A DNA stretch of 64,000 nucleotides from Rhodobacter sp. (GTDB lineage Bacteria; Pseudomonadota; Alphaproteobacteria; Rhodobacterales; Rhodobacteraceae), in assembly GCA_027489175.1 (NCBI GenBank), contig JAIYAE010000023.1, forward strand, positions 37,168 through 101,167. Reading direction: 5' to 3'. The notes beneath the pieces are model-generated. The model did no database searches and was not told the origin of the DNA. It worked only from the letters and a program-made list of their open reading frames with translations. Made by a program: the position numbers and the translations under genes. The first letter of the stretch is position 1. Each line of letters begins with the position of its first letter. Of the stretch, positions 1 through 8,826 are shown piece after piece.

Positions 1-723
1 CTTCTTGCCATCGGACGTGGTCAGAAGATGCGAGGTCAGACCGAACACCTCACCCGCCCCTTGCGTGGCGATCACCCGGCGCGTCAGGTCCACGCCGTTG
101 ACGATGTTGCCCCACTGGTCGCTGCCGCCCATCTGCAGAAGGCAGCCATAGCGGCGGTGAAGCTCAAGAAAATCATAGGCCTGCAGGATCATGTAGTTGA
201 ATTCCAGGAAGGACAGCGATTGTTCGCGGTCCAGCCGGGACTTCACCGATTCAAACGACAGCATCCGGTTGACGCTGAAATGCCGCCCGATGTCGCGCAG
301 AAAGCCGATGTAGTTCAGCGCATCCAGCCATTCGGCGTTGTTGACCATGATCGCATCGGTCGGGCCGTCGCCAAAGCTGACATAGGGCGCAAAGGCCCGC
401 TTGATGCCCTCGATATTGCTGTTGATCTGGGCATCCGTCAGCAGCGGGCGCTCTTCAGCCCGGAAACTTGGGTCGCCGATCTTGGTCGTGCCCCCGCCCA
501 TCAGCACGATCGGCTTGCCACCGCATTTCTGCAGCCAGCGCAGCATCATGATCTGGATCAGGCTGCCGACATGCAGGCTTGTCGCGGTTGCATCAAATCC
601 GATGTATCCCGGCACCACGCCCTTCACAAATGCCTCGTCAAGCGCCTGATAATCCGTGCAATCGGCAACAAAGCCGCGCTCGAACATCACGCGCATGAAG
701 TCAGATTTCGGATGGTAGTTCAT
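1..723 (-). CDS. tyrS: Tyrosine--tRNA ligase, N-terminal part (cut by window edge)
   Basis: Class I aminoacyl-tRNA synthetase charging tRNA-Tyr. The 241 codons present read [18 protein letters not shown] from the ATG at 723 and include the HIGH-like motif in [16 protein letters not shown], the [11 protein letters not shown] loop and the tyrosine-binding [11 protein letters not shown] segment. The last residues in the window, LTTSDGKK, are the beginning of the KMSKS-type loop, so the C-terminal tRNA-binding part lies beyond position 1. The gene is divergent from anmK with about 70 bp between the starts. Identity is secure; only the 3' end is unseen. Confidence 0.95.
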   Translation of the reverse strand, partial: MNYHPKSDFMRVMFERGFVADCTDYQALDEAFVKGVVPGYIGFDATATSLHVGSLIQIMMLRWLQKCGGKPIVLMGGGTTKIGDPSFRAEERPLLTDAQINSNIEGIKRAFAPYVSFGDGPTDAIMVNNAEWLDALNYIGFLRDIGRHFSVNRMLSFESVKSRLDREQSLSFLEFNYMILQAYDFLELHRRYGCLLQMGGSDQWGNIVNGVDLTRRVIATQGAGEVFGLTSHLLTTSDGKK

Positions 724-792
724 GGCGACCTCGGTCTAGGATGTGGCGGCGGTATAGCTATCCACGGGGCACAAGGGAAGATGCGGAAGGCC

Positions 793-1899
793 ATGGCGAA
801 GGAGGGCCCGATCTGGGCGCTGGGTGCAATGTCCGGGACCTCCCTGGACGGGGTCGATGCCGCGATGATCCTGACCGACGGCGTGACGGTTGACAGTTTC
901 GGACCCTCGGCCTTCCGGCCCTACAGCGCTGCGGAACAGGACACCCTGCGCGCAGCCCTTGGCCAGTGGCCCGGTGGTCCCGCGGTCGCCGCCGCCGCCG
1001 AAGTGGTGGAGAACGCCCATGCCGAAGTCCTCAGCCGCTTCACCGGAGCCGAGGTTCTGGGCTTTCACGGCCAGACCCTGGCACATGACCCGGGCGATCT
1101 TGGCACCCATCAATGCGGCAATGGGGCGCTTTTGGCCCAGGTGCTTGACCTGCCCACCGTCTGGGATTTCCGCTCGGCCGATGTGACGATGGGCGGGCAG
1201 GGCGCGCCTTTGGCCCCGTTCTACCACTTCGCCCTTGCCCGCCACATCGGCGCGACCGAACCCCTTGCCTTCCTGAACCTTGGCGGGGTCGGCAACCTGA
1301 CCTGGGTGAACCCCGCCGCCGACGGACCCGAAACCCCCGGCGCGCTTTTCGCCTTCGACACCGGCCCCGCCAACGCCCCCTTGAATGACCTGATGCGCGC
1401 CCGGCTTGGCCTTGCCCATGACACAGGCGGTGCCCTCGCCGCCAAGGGCAAGTTGGATGAAGAGTTCGTCACCATGGTCATGACCGACCCCTGGTTCGAC
1501 CTCGCCCCGCCCAAATCCCTGGACAGAAACGACTTCGCGGGCCTCCTTGACCATCTTGACATGATGTCCGACGCCGATGCCGCCGCCACCCTGACGGCCA
1601 TTGCCGCCGCTGCCGTGGCCACCGGGCAGATCCATTTCCCAAAGCCGGTGTCGCGCATCCTGGTCACCGGCGGCGGGCGGCACAACCCCACGCTAATGGC
1701 CGAACTTCGCCGCCGCATCCCTGCGACCATCATGCCGGTTGAGGATGTGGGCCTTGACGGTGACATGCTGGAAGCCCAGGCCTTCGCCTTTCTTGCCGTG
1801 CGCGTCCTGCGCAAGCTGCCAACCTCGGCCCCCGGCACCACGGGCACGCCTGCGCTGGTCGGCGGCGGGCAGATCAGCCGACCTGACCCGAAGGTTTAG
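793..1899 (+). CDS. anmK: Anhydro-N-acetylmuramic acid kinase
   Basis: Phosphorylates 1,6-anhydro-MurNAc recovered from the cell wall to MurNAc-6-phosphate in cytoplasmic peptidoglycan recycling. About 368 residues, the usual length. Family signatures are [14 protein letters not shown] at the N terminus, [31 protein letters not shown] and [15 protein letters not shown] near the C terminus. The frame is open far upstream over tyrS, so the start must be chosen: ATG 793 puts MSGTS at the usual distance, while ATG 781 with AAGGGAAG directly before it is the alternative. Its stop overlaps the stop of the convergent rarD gene. Confidence 0.93.
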   Translation: MAKEGPIWALGAMSGTSLDGVDAAMILTDGVTVDSFGPSAFRPYSAAEQDTLRAALGQWPGGPAVAAAAEVVENAHAEVLSRFTGAEVLGFHGQTLAHDPGDLGTHQCGNGALLAQVLDLPTVWDFRSADVTMGGQGAPLAPFYHFALARHIGATEPLAFLNLGGVGNLTWVNPAADGPETPGALFAFDTGPANAPLNDLMRARLGLAHDTGGALAAKGKLDEEFVTMVMTDPWFDLAPPKSLDRNDFAGLLDHLDMMSDADAAATLTAIAAAAVATGQIHFPKPVSRILVTGGGRHNPTLMAELRRRIPATIMPVEDVGLDGDMLEAQAFAFLAVRVLRKLPTSAPGTTGTPALVGGGQISRPDPKV

Positions 1900-2837
1900 G
1901 CCCGGGCAGGCTCATCCTTGGTGCGTCCTGTCAGCATTGGCAGCGAATAGACCACCAGCGCCGCCCAGATCAGCGCGAAAGCGGCCAGCTTCACGGTGCT
2001 GAACGGCTCGTCAAAGATGAAGACCGCCGTCAGGAAGATCATCGTCGGCGCGATGTATTGCATGATGGCGATGGTGGACAGCCGCAACCGCTTGGCCCCA
2101 TTGGCATAAATCATCAAGGGCCCCGCCGTGACGATGCCGCAACCGACCAGCAGCGCATCATCCCAAGGAACGCCTTGCAGGAAATGCCCCGTGCCCGCGC
2201 CCCAAAGCCACAGCATATAGCCCAAGGCCAGCGGCAAGAGGATCAACACCTCCAGCGCAAAGCCCTGGTTCGGGCCGATCGGCAGCCATTTCTTCAGGAA
2301 GGCGTAGAAGCCCCAGGTCAACGTCAGGGCCAGCGCCACCACCGGCAACCGGCCTGCATCCCAGGTCAGCACCGCCACCGCGATCACCGCCAGCGCAATC
2401 GCCACCGCCTGCCAGCGGCCAATCCGCTCGCGCAGCAGCACGGCGCCCAGGAAGATCGAGAAAAGCGGATTGATGTAATAGCCAAGGGCTGCATCCAGCG
2501 CATGCCCCGACCCAATGGCCCAGACATAGATCCCCCAGTTCACCGAAATCAGCGCCGCCGTCACCGCGCCCATCCCCAGCATCCGGGGCTGGCGGAAGGC
2601 AGCCCGCAAATCGCCCGTCCGCCCCAGCACCCACAGCACAGCCAGCGCCACCGGCACCGACCAGACCACCCGATGCGCAATCACCTCGACCGGCGGGATA
2701 TGGGCCAAAGCCTTCATGTAAAGCGGCAGAAAGCCCCAAAGCAGATAAGCCGTCAGCGCGAAGAGAAACCCCGAAAGGCTGTCTTCATTCGCGGCTGGCA
2801 GGGCAGGGGCTGGTGCTGAGGGTTCGGCATCATTCAT
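1896..2837 (-). CDS. rarD: RarD-type EamA/DMT-superfamily permease
   Basis: Inner-membrane transporter of the drug/metabolite superfamily, 313 residues with about ten hydrophobic segments. Near the N terminus the RarD signature [14 protein letters not shown] is followed by [10 protein letters not shown], then [12 protein letters not shown] and [12 protein letters not shown], all typical of the RarD branch. RarD is named after chloramphenicol sensitivity in E. coli; the natural substrate is not settled. The ATG at 2837 is preceded by a purine-rich AGGTGGGGCGG, better than the upstream GTG at 2846. It is tail to tail with anmK, the TAA and TAG stops sharing bases 1897-1898. Confidence 0.88.
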   Translation of the reverse strand: MNDAEPSAPAPALPAANEDSLSGFLFALTAYLLWGFLPLYMKALAHIPPVEVIAHRVVWSVPVALAVLWVLGRTGDLRAAFRQPRMLGMGAVTAALISVNWGIYVWAIGSGHALDAALGYYINPLFSIFLGAVLLRERIGRWQAVAIALAVIAVAVLTWDAGRLPVVALALTLTWGFYAFLKKWLPIGPNQGFALEVLILLPLALGYMLWLWGAGTGHFLQGVPWDDALLVGCGIVTAGPLMIYANGAKRLRLSTIAIMQYIAPTMIFLTAVFIFDEPFSTVKLAAFALIWAALVVYSLPMLTGRTKDEPARA

Positions 2838-2914
2838 CCGCCCCACCTACCCAAACCGCGCCCGCCCCACCACGCCAATCTTGTGCCCCGCACAATTCCC
2901 GCATGCCCCCCGCA

Positions 2915-2947
2915 TTTGCTCTTTTTCCAAATACTCCCGCCGGAGGC
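2915..2947. repeat. Dispersed repeat, type A copy 1
   Basis: On the minus strand this reads GCCTCCGGCGGGAGTATTTG followed by GAAAAAGAGCAAA. A near copy occurs at 22547-22578 on the plus strand (GCCTCCGGCGGGCGTATTTT then TGAAAAGAGCAA). It lies in the 230-bp space between the rarD start and the end of the small membrane protein gene. Function unknown. Two copies in 64 kb, both beginning with the GCCTCCGGCGGG block, suggest a genome-wide interspersed element. Confidence 0.6.
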
Positions 2948-3067
2948 TCCGCCCGATGCGCCACGCACCCCCTGTCACTACCCCGCAAAACGCCAAGGCC
3001 AGGAACCGCGGAGCCAAGCGGCAGCAGGCCGCGCAGGCGACCCCAAAGGCTCGCGGCGGCACGCCGC

Positions 3068-3397
3068 TCAATCTGGTAACCGCCCTTCAGGCTGACCGAC
3101 ATTTGCACAGCCAGTGTTCGAAACCAGTCTAAGGGCCAGGTAACCGGTCCAGCTTTCCGCCACTTCGACGCAAAGCATATCTCCCGCCTCTGCCGTACCC
3201 TCTGAAAAGCCGATCTCGAACCGCTCGATGCGCCCATCTGGCAGCTCCACTTCGACGACTGTCGAAGGCCCGTTCACCTGCGCTTTCATGCCTGCACTGA
3301 CAACCGTCACCCATTGCCTCTCGATCGTCCGGGGCCAAAAGCTCAACGCCGCCCAGAGGACGCCAACCAAGGCTGCCGCCAGGCCAAGCCGCCTCAC
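3068..3397 (-). CDS. Small single-pass membrane protein, unknown function
   Basis: 109 residues starting at GTG 3397, whose GTGA overlaps the TGA stop of the upstream desaturase gene, so translation is probably coupled. An N-terminal hydrophobic helix (about residues 5-20, LGLAAALVGVLWAALSFW) is followed by a soluble domain with VEVELPDGRIERFEIGF and a single pair of cysteines (MLCVEV, NTGCANV). I recognise no family. The single helix plus a short extracytoplasmic beta-rich domain suggests a membrane-anchored periplasmic protein. Its position as last gene of the rluE/cupin/desaturase operon is the only functional hint. Confidence 0.7.
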   Translation of the reverse strand: MRRLGLAAALVGVLWAALSFWPRTIERQWVTVVSAGMKAQVNGPSTVVEVELPDGRIERFEIGFSEGTAEAGDMLCVEVAESWTGYLALRLVSNTGCANVGQPEGRLPD

Positions 3398-4278
3398 CGC
3401 CGCCGCTCCAGATAGTCCCTCGTGAAGGCCGCATAGCCCGCCGCCGTCACCCGCAACTCGTCCCGCATCATCCCATGGACCTTTGGCAGCCGGTGAAACG
3501 GCACGGCGGGCCAGACATGGTGTTCCACATGATAGGGCATGTTCCAGGCCAGGGCCCGCATCACCCGGTTGGTGAACGTCGTCCGGGTGTTTTCGAACAT
3601 GTTGGCCACTGTCGGACAATCGCCATGCTCGGCCAAAAGGTAAAGGCGCAGGAAGGGTTGCCCCAGCACCACCGGCACGATCCAGACCCACAGAAGGACG
3701 GGCGACCACAGCAGCGTCAGCGCCGCCAGAAAATACCCCGCCGCCATGACCCGCGCCTCGCGCACCACGCGGCCCCGCGCGCCCTCGGCCACGAAATCAT
3801 CGCTGACCCGGCCCCGGACCAGCGCCAGCATCAACCGCAGTTCCGCGATCCAGTAAGGCAGACCACACACATGCCAGATCCAGTCGCGTCGCGTCAGGAT
3901 CGGCTTGCCTGCAAGTTCGGGGTCCTTGCCGAGCAGATTGGTCCAGCGGTGATGCGCCAGGTGAAAGGCGCGGAACCACTCGAAGGGCAGCAGCAGAAAC
4001 CCGGCAAGACGCCCCGCCCAGTCGTTCAGCCAGAGGCTGCGAAAGGGCGTGCGATGCGTCGCCTCATGCTCCAGCGTGAAGAGAAAGACCAAAAGCACCC
4101 CTTGCACCGGTAGAAGGGCCCACCACCCCGGCACCCCCGCCGCGATCAGGCCACCAAGGGCCAGAATGGCACCAAGATGCAGCCCCAGATGCTGCAGCCC
4201 CGGCCCATTCGACCGTTCCACCATCGCCTCGCGCACGGCAGGGGGCAGGGCGGCCAGGAACGTCCGGTGATCGGTCAT
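3394..4278 (-). CDS. Fatty acid desaturase family membrane protein
   Basis: Di-iron membrane desaturase/hydroxylase of 294 residues. All three histidine boxes are visible: EHEATHRTPF (HxxxH), FHLAHHRWTN (HxxHH) and, near the C terminus, YHVEHHVWP (HxxHH). Hydrophobic segments flank them (ILALGGLIAAGVPGW, LLPVQGVLLVFLFTL, VLLWVWIVPVVLG). ATG 4278 ([11 protein letters not shown]) overlaps the TGA of the upstream cupin gene in an ATGA quartet. Substrate is not predictable; membrane fatty acids or carotenoid-like lipids are options. It sits third in a four-gene operon with 4-bp overlaps throughout. Confidence 0.88.
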   Translation of the reverse strand: MTDHRTFLAALPPAVREAMVERSNGPGLQHLGLHLGAILALGGLIAAGVPGWWALLPVQGVLLVFLFTLEHEATHRTPFRSLWLNDWAGRLAGFLLLPFEWFRAFHLAHHRWTNLLGKDPELAGKPILTRRDWIWHVCGLPYWIAELRLMLALVRGRVSDDFVAEGARGRVVREARVMAAGYFLAALTLLWSPVLLWVWIVPVVLGQPFLRLYLLAEHGDCPTVANMFENTRTTFTNRVMRALAWNMPYHVEHHVWPAVPFHRLPKVHGMMRDELRVTAAGYAAFTRDYLERRR

Positions 4279-4691
4279 GCCCTTGGCAACTCCCATCCCG
4301 GTGGGGCCAGCTCGAACCCCTCGAACCGGAACCCGGGGCTGACTGTGCAACTGACCAGCGTCCATTCCCCCGTCGACCGCGCCGCCTGCCACCAGCCTGC
4401 GGGAACCACGGCCTGCACGATCTCGCCCCCCAGCACATCCGGCCCCAGCCGCAGATCCTCAGCCGCACGCTCGCCCAGCGACAGCACGAGCGGCGCCCCC
4501 GCATGCCATAGCCAGATCTCATCGGCATCGACCCGGTGCCAATGGCTACGCTCCCCCGCCCGCAGGAGGAACAGGATCGCCGTCCCGCTGGCCCGCTCGC
4601 CGACCATCGGGCCGACCCAGGTCTGCCGGTACCAGCCCCCCTCAGGATGCGGCTTGAGCTCCAGCTTCCGGATGATCTCCTCGGCGTTCAT
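4275..4691 (-). CDS. Cupin-fold protein, DUF985 family
   Basis: 138-residue cytosolic cupin of the DUF985/cupin_5 type. The family opening [14 protein letters not shown] is followed by [33 protein letters not shown], which carries the likely metal- or ligand-binding His and Glu residues, and by VPAGWWQAA and [12 protein letters not shown]. Starts at ATG 4691, overlapping the TGA of the rluE-like gene, and its own stop overlaps the desaturase start. The reaction is unknown for this family. The enclosing operon links it to a pseudouridine synthase and a desaturase without an obvious common pathway. Confidence 0.85.
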   Translation of the reverse strand: MNAEEIIRKLELKPHPEGGWYRQTWVGPMVGERASGTAILFLLRAGERSHWHRVDADEIWLWHAGAPLVLSLGERAAEDLRLGPDVLGGEIVQAVVPAGWWQAARSTGEWTLVSCTVSPGFRFEGFELAPPGWELPRA

Positions 4692-5218
4692 GCCTCTCTC
4701 CATTCCCCCGGCATAAGGCCGTCCAGCGTCCAGTCCCCCACCCGCCAGCGGATCAGCCGCAGGCAGGGCAGCCCCACCGCCGCACACATCCGCCGCACCT
4801 GCCGGTTCCGCCCTTCGCGGATGGTCATCTCAATCCACCCATCCGGCACCGACTTTCGCACCCGGATCGGCGGGGTCCGGGGCCAAAGCCAGTCCGGTTT
4901 CGCCACAGCCCGCGCCTTGGCGGGCAGGGTGGGGCCGTCGTTCAACTCCACCCCCGCCCGCAACCGCTCCAGCGCTTGCGCGGAAACCACGCCCTCAACC
5001 TGCGCCAGATAGACCTTCTCCAGCTTGAACTTAGGGTCGGCAATCCGCCCCTGCAGCTTGCCATCATCGGTCAGGACCACCAGCCCCTCCGAATCCCGAT
5101 CCAGCCGCCCCGCCGGATAGACCCCTTTGACCGGCACGAAATCCGCCAGCGTCTGCCGCCCCTCACCATCGGTGAATTGGCAAAGCACGTCATAGGGTTT
5201 GTTCAGCAGGATCAGCAT
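4688..5218 (-). CDS. rluE: rRNA pseudouridine synthase, RsuA/RluE type
   Basis: Converts a uridine in rRNA to pseudouridine; E. coli RluE acts on 23S U2457. 176 residues with no N-terminal S4 domain, which fits RluE rather than RluB or RsuA. The catalytic aspartate lies in [18 protein letters not shown], and the C-terminal family motif [19 protein letters not shown] is intact. Starts at ATG 5218 ([15 protein letters not shown]). It is the promoter-proximal gene of the four-gene overlapping operon running to 3068. The exact target nucleotide is inferred from subfamily only. Confidence 0.88.
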   Translation of the reverse strand: MLILLNKPYDVLCQFTDGEGRQTLADFVPVKGVYPAGRLDRDSEGLVVLTDDGKLQGRIADPKFKLEKVYLAQVEGVVSAQALERLRAGVELNDGPTLPAKARAVAKPDWLWPRTPPIRVRKSVPDGWIEMTIREGRNRQVRRMCAAVGLPCLRLIRWRVGDWTLDGLMPGEWREA

Positions 5219-5283
5219 CGCACTTGTCTAGCCCAGCCAAACCGCTCCGGAAAGGGCGGCGCTGGCTTCGTGGCATCGGGTGC

Positions 5284-5931
5284 CTAGCCGCGCACCGGCG
5301 CTGGCCGTGGCGAAAACCGGGGGTGCCTTTCGCTGCGGGGGGGCAGCCCGGCGGCCCGCAACGCGCGTTTGAACTCCCAGTCGCAGTCCTCGAAATAGGT
5401 TTCGCCCCCGATCCGGACCGAAGCCCACCGCTCGGCCCCCTTGTAAGAGGTCAGAAGGAAGCAATAGCTGTCAGATCCGTCATTGATCGACAGGATGCGC
5501 AGCTTGTTGGCATCCGCCAGCTTGCGAAAGGCCACATAAACCAAGCCTGCCGCCTCGCCGCGGTCTGGTTCGGGCTGATCGGCAAGGGCTGCAAGGGTTG
5601 TCTCAACGCTCACGCCATGTCGGCGGAAGAGATTTGCAAAGGCCCGGCTGCACCAGGCAGCATCTGCCGCCCAGTCCAAAAGCGCCGCCCGGCGCGTTTC
5701 GTAAAGCGCCGACTGAAGTGCGACACTGACCGGGACGGTAGGTCCTGAGACTTCGATGGGGCTGCCCTTGGGCAGGACCCCGGCAATCGCCGCGTCATAA
5801 AGGCGGGCTGCCTCCTTGTCCCCTCCGGTCAGATCACCCAGCGCGATCCGCCCCTGCCTGGCCGTCAGCCCGGCCAGGCCATCCCTAGCCGCCCCGCCGA
5901 ACAGCGCCCGAAAGAACGGAGAAAGAGCCAT
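5284..5931 (-). CDS. Conserved-looking cytoplasmic protein of unknown function
   Basis: 215 residues from ATG 5931, with CAGGGGAC as ribosome binding site. No signal peptide or membrane helix. The N-terminal half is alanine-rich and helical (GGDKEAARLYDAAIAGVLP, ALQSALYETRRAALLDWAADAAW). The C-terminal half carries a compact segment ILSINDGSDSYCFLLTSYKG then RIGGETYFEDCDWEFKRAL that looks like a folded alpha/beta domain. A cysteine pair (DSYC, FEDC) is visible. I do not recognise the family with confidence. It follows eno on the same strand but is separated from it by a terminator hairpin. Confidence 0.7.
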   Translation of the reverse strand: MALSPFFRALFGGAARDGLAGLTARQGRIALGDLTGGDKEAARLYDAAIAGVLPKGSPIEVSGPTVPVSVALQSALYETRRAALLDWAADAAWCSRAFANLFRRHGVSVETTLAALADQPEPDRGEAAGLVYVAFRKLADANKLRILSINDGSDSYCFLLTSYKGAERWASVRIGGETYFEDCDWEFKRALRAAGLPPRSERHPRFSPRPAPVRG

Positions 5932-6010
5932 GCATGTCCCCTGAAAACCGTGACCGTTCGGGACGCTACAAGATTGCGGCGAGCGAACAAAAGTCAGGCA
6001 TCCCGGACGC

Positions 6011-6046
6011 AAAACGGGCGACCCCCAAGGGCCGCCCGCTGTTTTC
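6011..6046 (-). terminator. Hairpin terminator downstream of eno
   Basis: On the minus strand the arms GGGCGGCCCTTGG and GGTCGCCCG fold into a GC-rich hairpin followed by TTTTGC, between the eno stop (6093) and the next gene start (5931). The plus strand also ends in GCTGTTTT, so it could act in both directions. Confidence 0.65.
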
Positions 6047-6061
6047 CGCAAGGAAATCGGT

Positions 6062-6083
6062 CCGGAGTTTTGCAAAACTCCGG
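6062..6083. repeat. Perfect 22-bp palindrome after eno
   Basis: Eleven-base arms (CCGGAGTTTTG and its reverse complement CAAAACTCCGG) meet with no spacer. It lies immediately downstream of the eno stop and before the GC-rich terminator hairpin. It could be part of a double terminator or an interspersed palindrome; a similar TTTTGCAA centre joins the two palindromes at 27711-27752. Confidence 0.6.
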
Positions 6084-6092
6084 CTCCCGACG

Positions 6093-7400
<1,308 letters not shown>

Positions 7401-7523
7401 TCAGCCGCCCGTTTACTCTGCCTGCGGCCACAGGGGAAGCCGCTTTGACAGCCGCTTTCACCCGGGCCCGGCCTTGCCCTTCCCCCGCCGCCCATGCACA
7501 ACTGCGCCCAACAGGGGGACCAG

Positions 7524-8414
7524 ATGCACCGCAAGGACCGGCTTGACCTATTCGGAGGCTCTGTCCTTCTGGGTGTCACCCTCTTATTGTCCTTCAACCA
7601 GGTCATCGTAAAGCTGGTCAATGACGGGTTGCAGCCGGTGTTCTTTGCCGGATTGCGGTCATTCCTTGCGATCTTTTTCGTCTGGGCCTGGCTGGTCTAC
7701 AAGGGCCGCCCGCCGCGCCTGAACCGCGCGGCCATCGGGCCCGGCCTTCTGATGGGCGCGGTCTTTGCGGCAGAATTCCTGTGCCTTTTCCTCGCGTTGG
7801 ACCTGACGAGCGTCGGTCGCGCCTCGGTCATCATGTATTCGATGCCGGTCTGGTTCGCGATCATGGCGCATTTCGGTCTGGGCGAACCGATCAGCCCGAA
7901 AAAAGCCGCCGGCCTTGCCCTTGCCTTTTCGGGATGCGCCCTGGCGATCTTCAGCCGCCCCGACACCGGAGAGGCCAGCCTTGCCGGAGACCTTTTGGCG
8001 CTTGGCGCCGCACTTGGCTGGGCGGGGACGGCCTTCGTCGCGCGCCGCCCGGTGATGCGCGCCGAAGGGCCGGAAATGCAGCTTTTCTGGATGGTGCTGG
8101 TGTCGGGCCCGATCCTCCTCCTTGCGGCGCCGCTCTTCGGCCCGCTGATCCGCGACCTGCAACCGATCCACCTTGTCGGGCTATTGTTCCAGTCTTCGGT
8201 CGTGGTGGCGGGCGGATTCATCGCTTGGCTGTGGCTTATGTCGGTCTATCCCTCGTCCACGGTCGCGTCGTTTTCCTTCCTGACGCCGATCTTCGCGATC
8301 TGCCTGGGTGCCTTAATCTTTGGCGAATCCATCACTTGGCCGATTCTCGGCGCGGCCGCGCTGGTCGCGGCAGGGATCGTTCTGATCAACCGGCCGACCC
8401 GCCCGCGCCCCTAA
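7524..8414 (+). CDS. DMT-superfamily permease (EamA)
   Basis: Ten-helix inner-membrane transporter of 296 residues composed of two EamA repeats. Visible segments include LFGGSVLLGVTLLLSFNQVIVKLVN, GPGLLMGAVFAAEFLCLFLAL, the repeat 1 end MYSMPVWFAIMAHFGLGEPI and the second repeat VVVAGGFIAWLWLMSVYPSS with FSFLTPIFAICLGALIFGE. ATG 7524 is preceded by AGGGGGACC; an in-frame ATG at 7494 lacks such a site. Substrate unknown (amino acids or metabolites are typical for the superfamily). Divergent from eno. Confidence 0.88.
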   Translation: MHRKDRLDLFGGSVLLGVTLLLSFNQVIVKLVNDGLQPVFFAGLRSFLAIFFVWAWLVYKGRPPRLNRAAIGPGLLMGAVFAAEFLCLFLALDLTSVGRASVIMYSMPVWFAIMAHFGLGEPISPKKAAGLALAFSGCALAIFSRPDTGEASLAGDLLALGAALGWAGTAFVARRPVMRAEGPEMQLFWMVLVSGPILLLAAPLFGPLIRDLQPIHLVGLLFQSSVVVAGGFIAWLWLMSVYPSSTVASFSFLTPIFAICLGALIFGESITWPILGAAALVAAGIVLINRPTRPRP

Positions 8415-8826
8415 GGCCGGGTGAGGGAATCGCCCGGACCGGCGCTGCCGGCTTCGGCCCCCATGGCAGCAGTGTCCGGCAAACGGGCCAGAAGCCTTGC
8501 AAATCCGGCCCTCTTCACAAACTGCGCGAAGTCTGTCCCCAGACCTGTCCACATCCGGGCCGGAAAAACGATGACAGTTCCGTGACTGCGGCCTTTTCGC
8601 GTCAAGCCGGAAAATCCGCATCTCGTGCAAATAAATCCGTTGAACGGCCCCGGCGAATACGACACTTTGACAAAGCGGCCGGGGTCAACACCATATCTAG
8701 TGCCGACGAGCGGGACAGGACGACAGCAGCGAAAGGCACCGGGTTTACCGGGCGAACGCATGTCGTGCGGTTTCCTCGCAGTTCAATTTCGGCCAGTGGC
8801 CACATAAAAAACGGGAGTTCAGGGGC
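8415..8826. other. 412-bp intergenic region upstream of nrdJ
   Basis: No credible gene on either strand. It contains a TTGACA hexamer at 8667-8672 and a candidate pair of NrdR boxes (annotated separately). Between the boxes and the nrdJ start there is a 120-bp leader in which I could not make out a cobalamin riboswitch. The 5' part (8415-8650) shows nothing recognisable. Confidence 0.5.
8657..8703 (+). promoter_or_regulatory. Candidate NrdR-box pair controlling nrdJ
   Basis: ACACCATATCTAGTGC at 8688-8703 matches the NrdR-box consensus (acaCwAtATaTwGtgt) at 13 of 16 positions. A weaker box, ATACGACACTTTGACA at 8657-8672, keeps six of the ten core positions and starts exactly 31 bp upstream, the three-helical-turn spacing typical of NrdR operators. 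The weak box includes the TTGACA hexamer. NrdR represses ribonucleotide reductase genes when dATP/ATP is high. Assignment is by motif only. Confidence 0.6.

Noticed and set aside
28..780. Upstream in-frame extension of anmK over 250 codons
   Set aside because: It is antisense to tyrS; AnmK homologues begin close to the MSGTSLDG motif.
2830..3237. 135-codon minus-strand frame over the type A repeat
   Set aside because: Overlaps the better supported small membrane protein gene in another frame and includes a repeat; no start signal.
8704..8826. Cobalamin riboswitch in the nrdJ leader
   Set aside because: GGCCAGTGGCCAC near 8803 reads like a B12-box only on the wrong strand, and no other B12-riboswitch core elements are visible.
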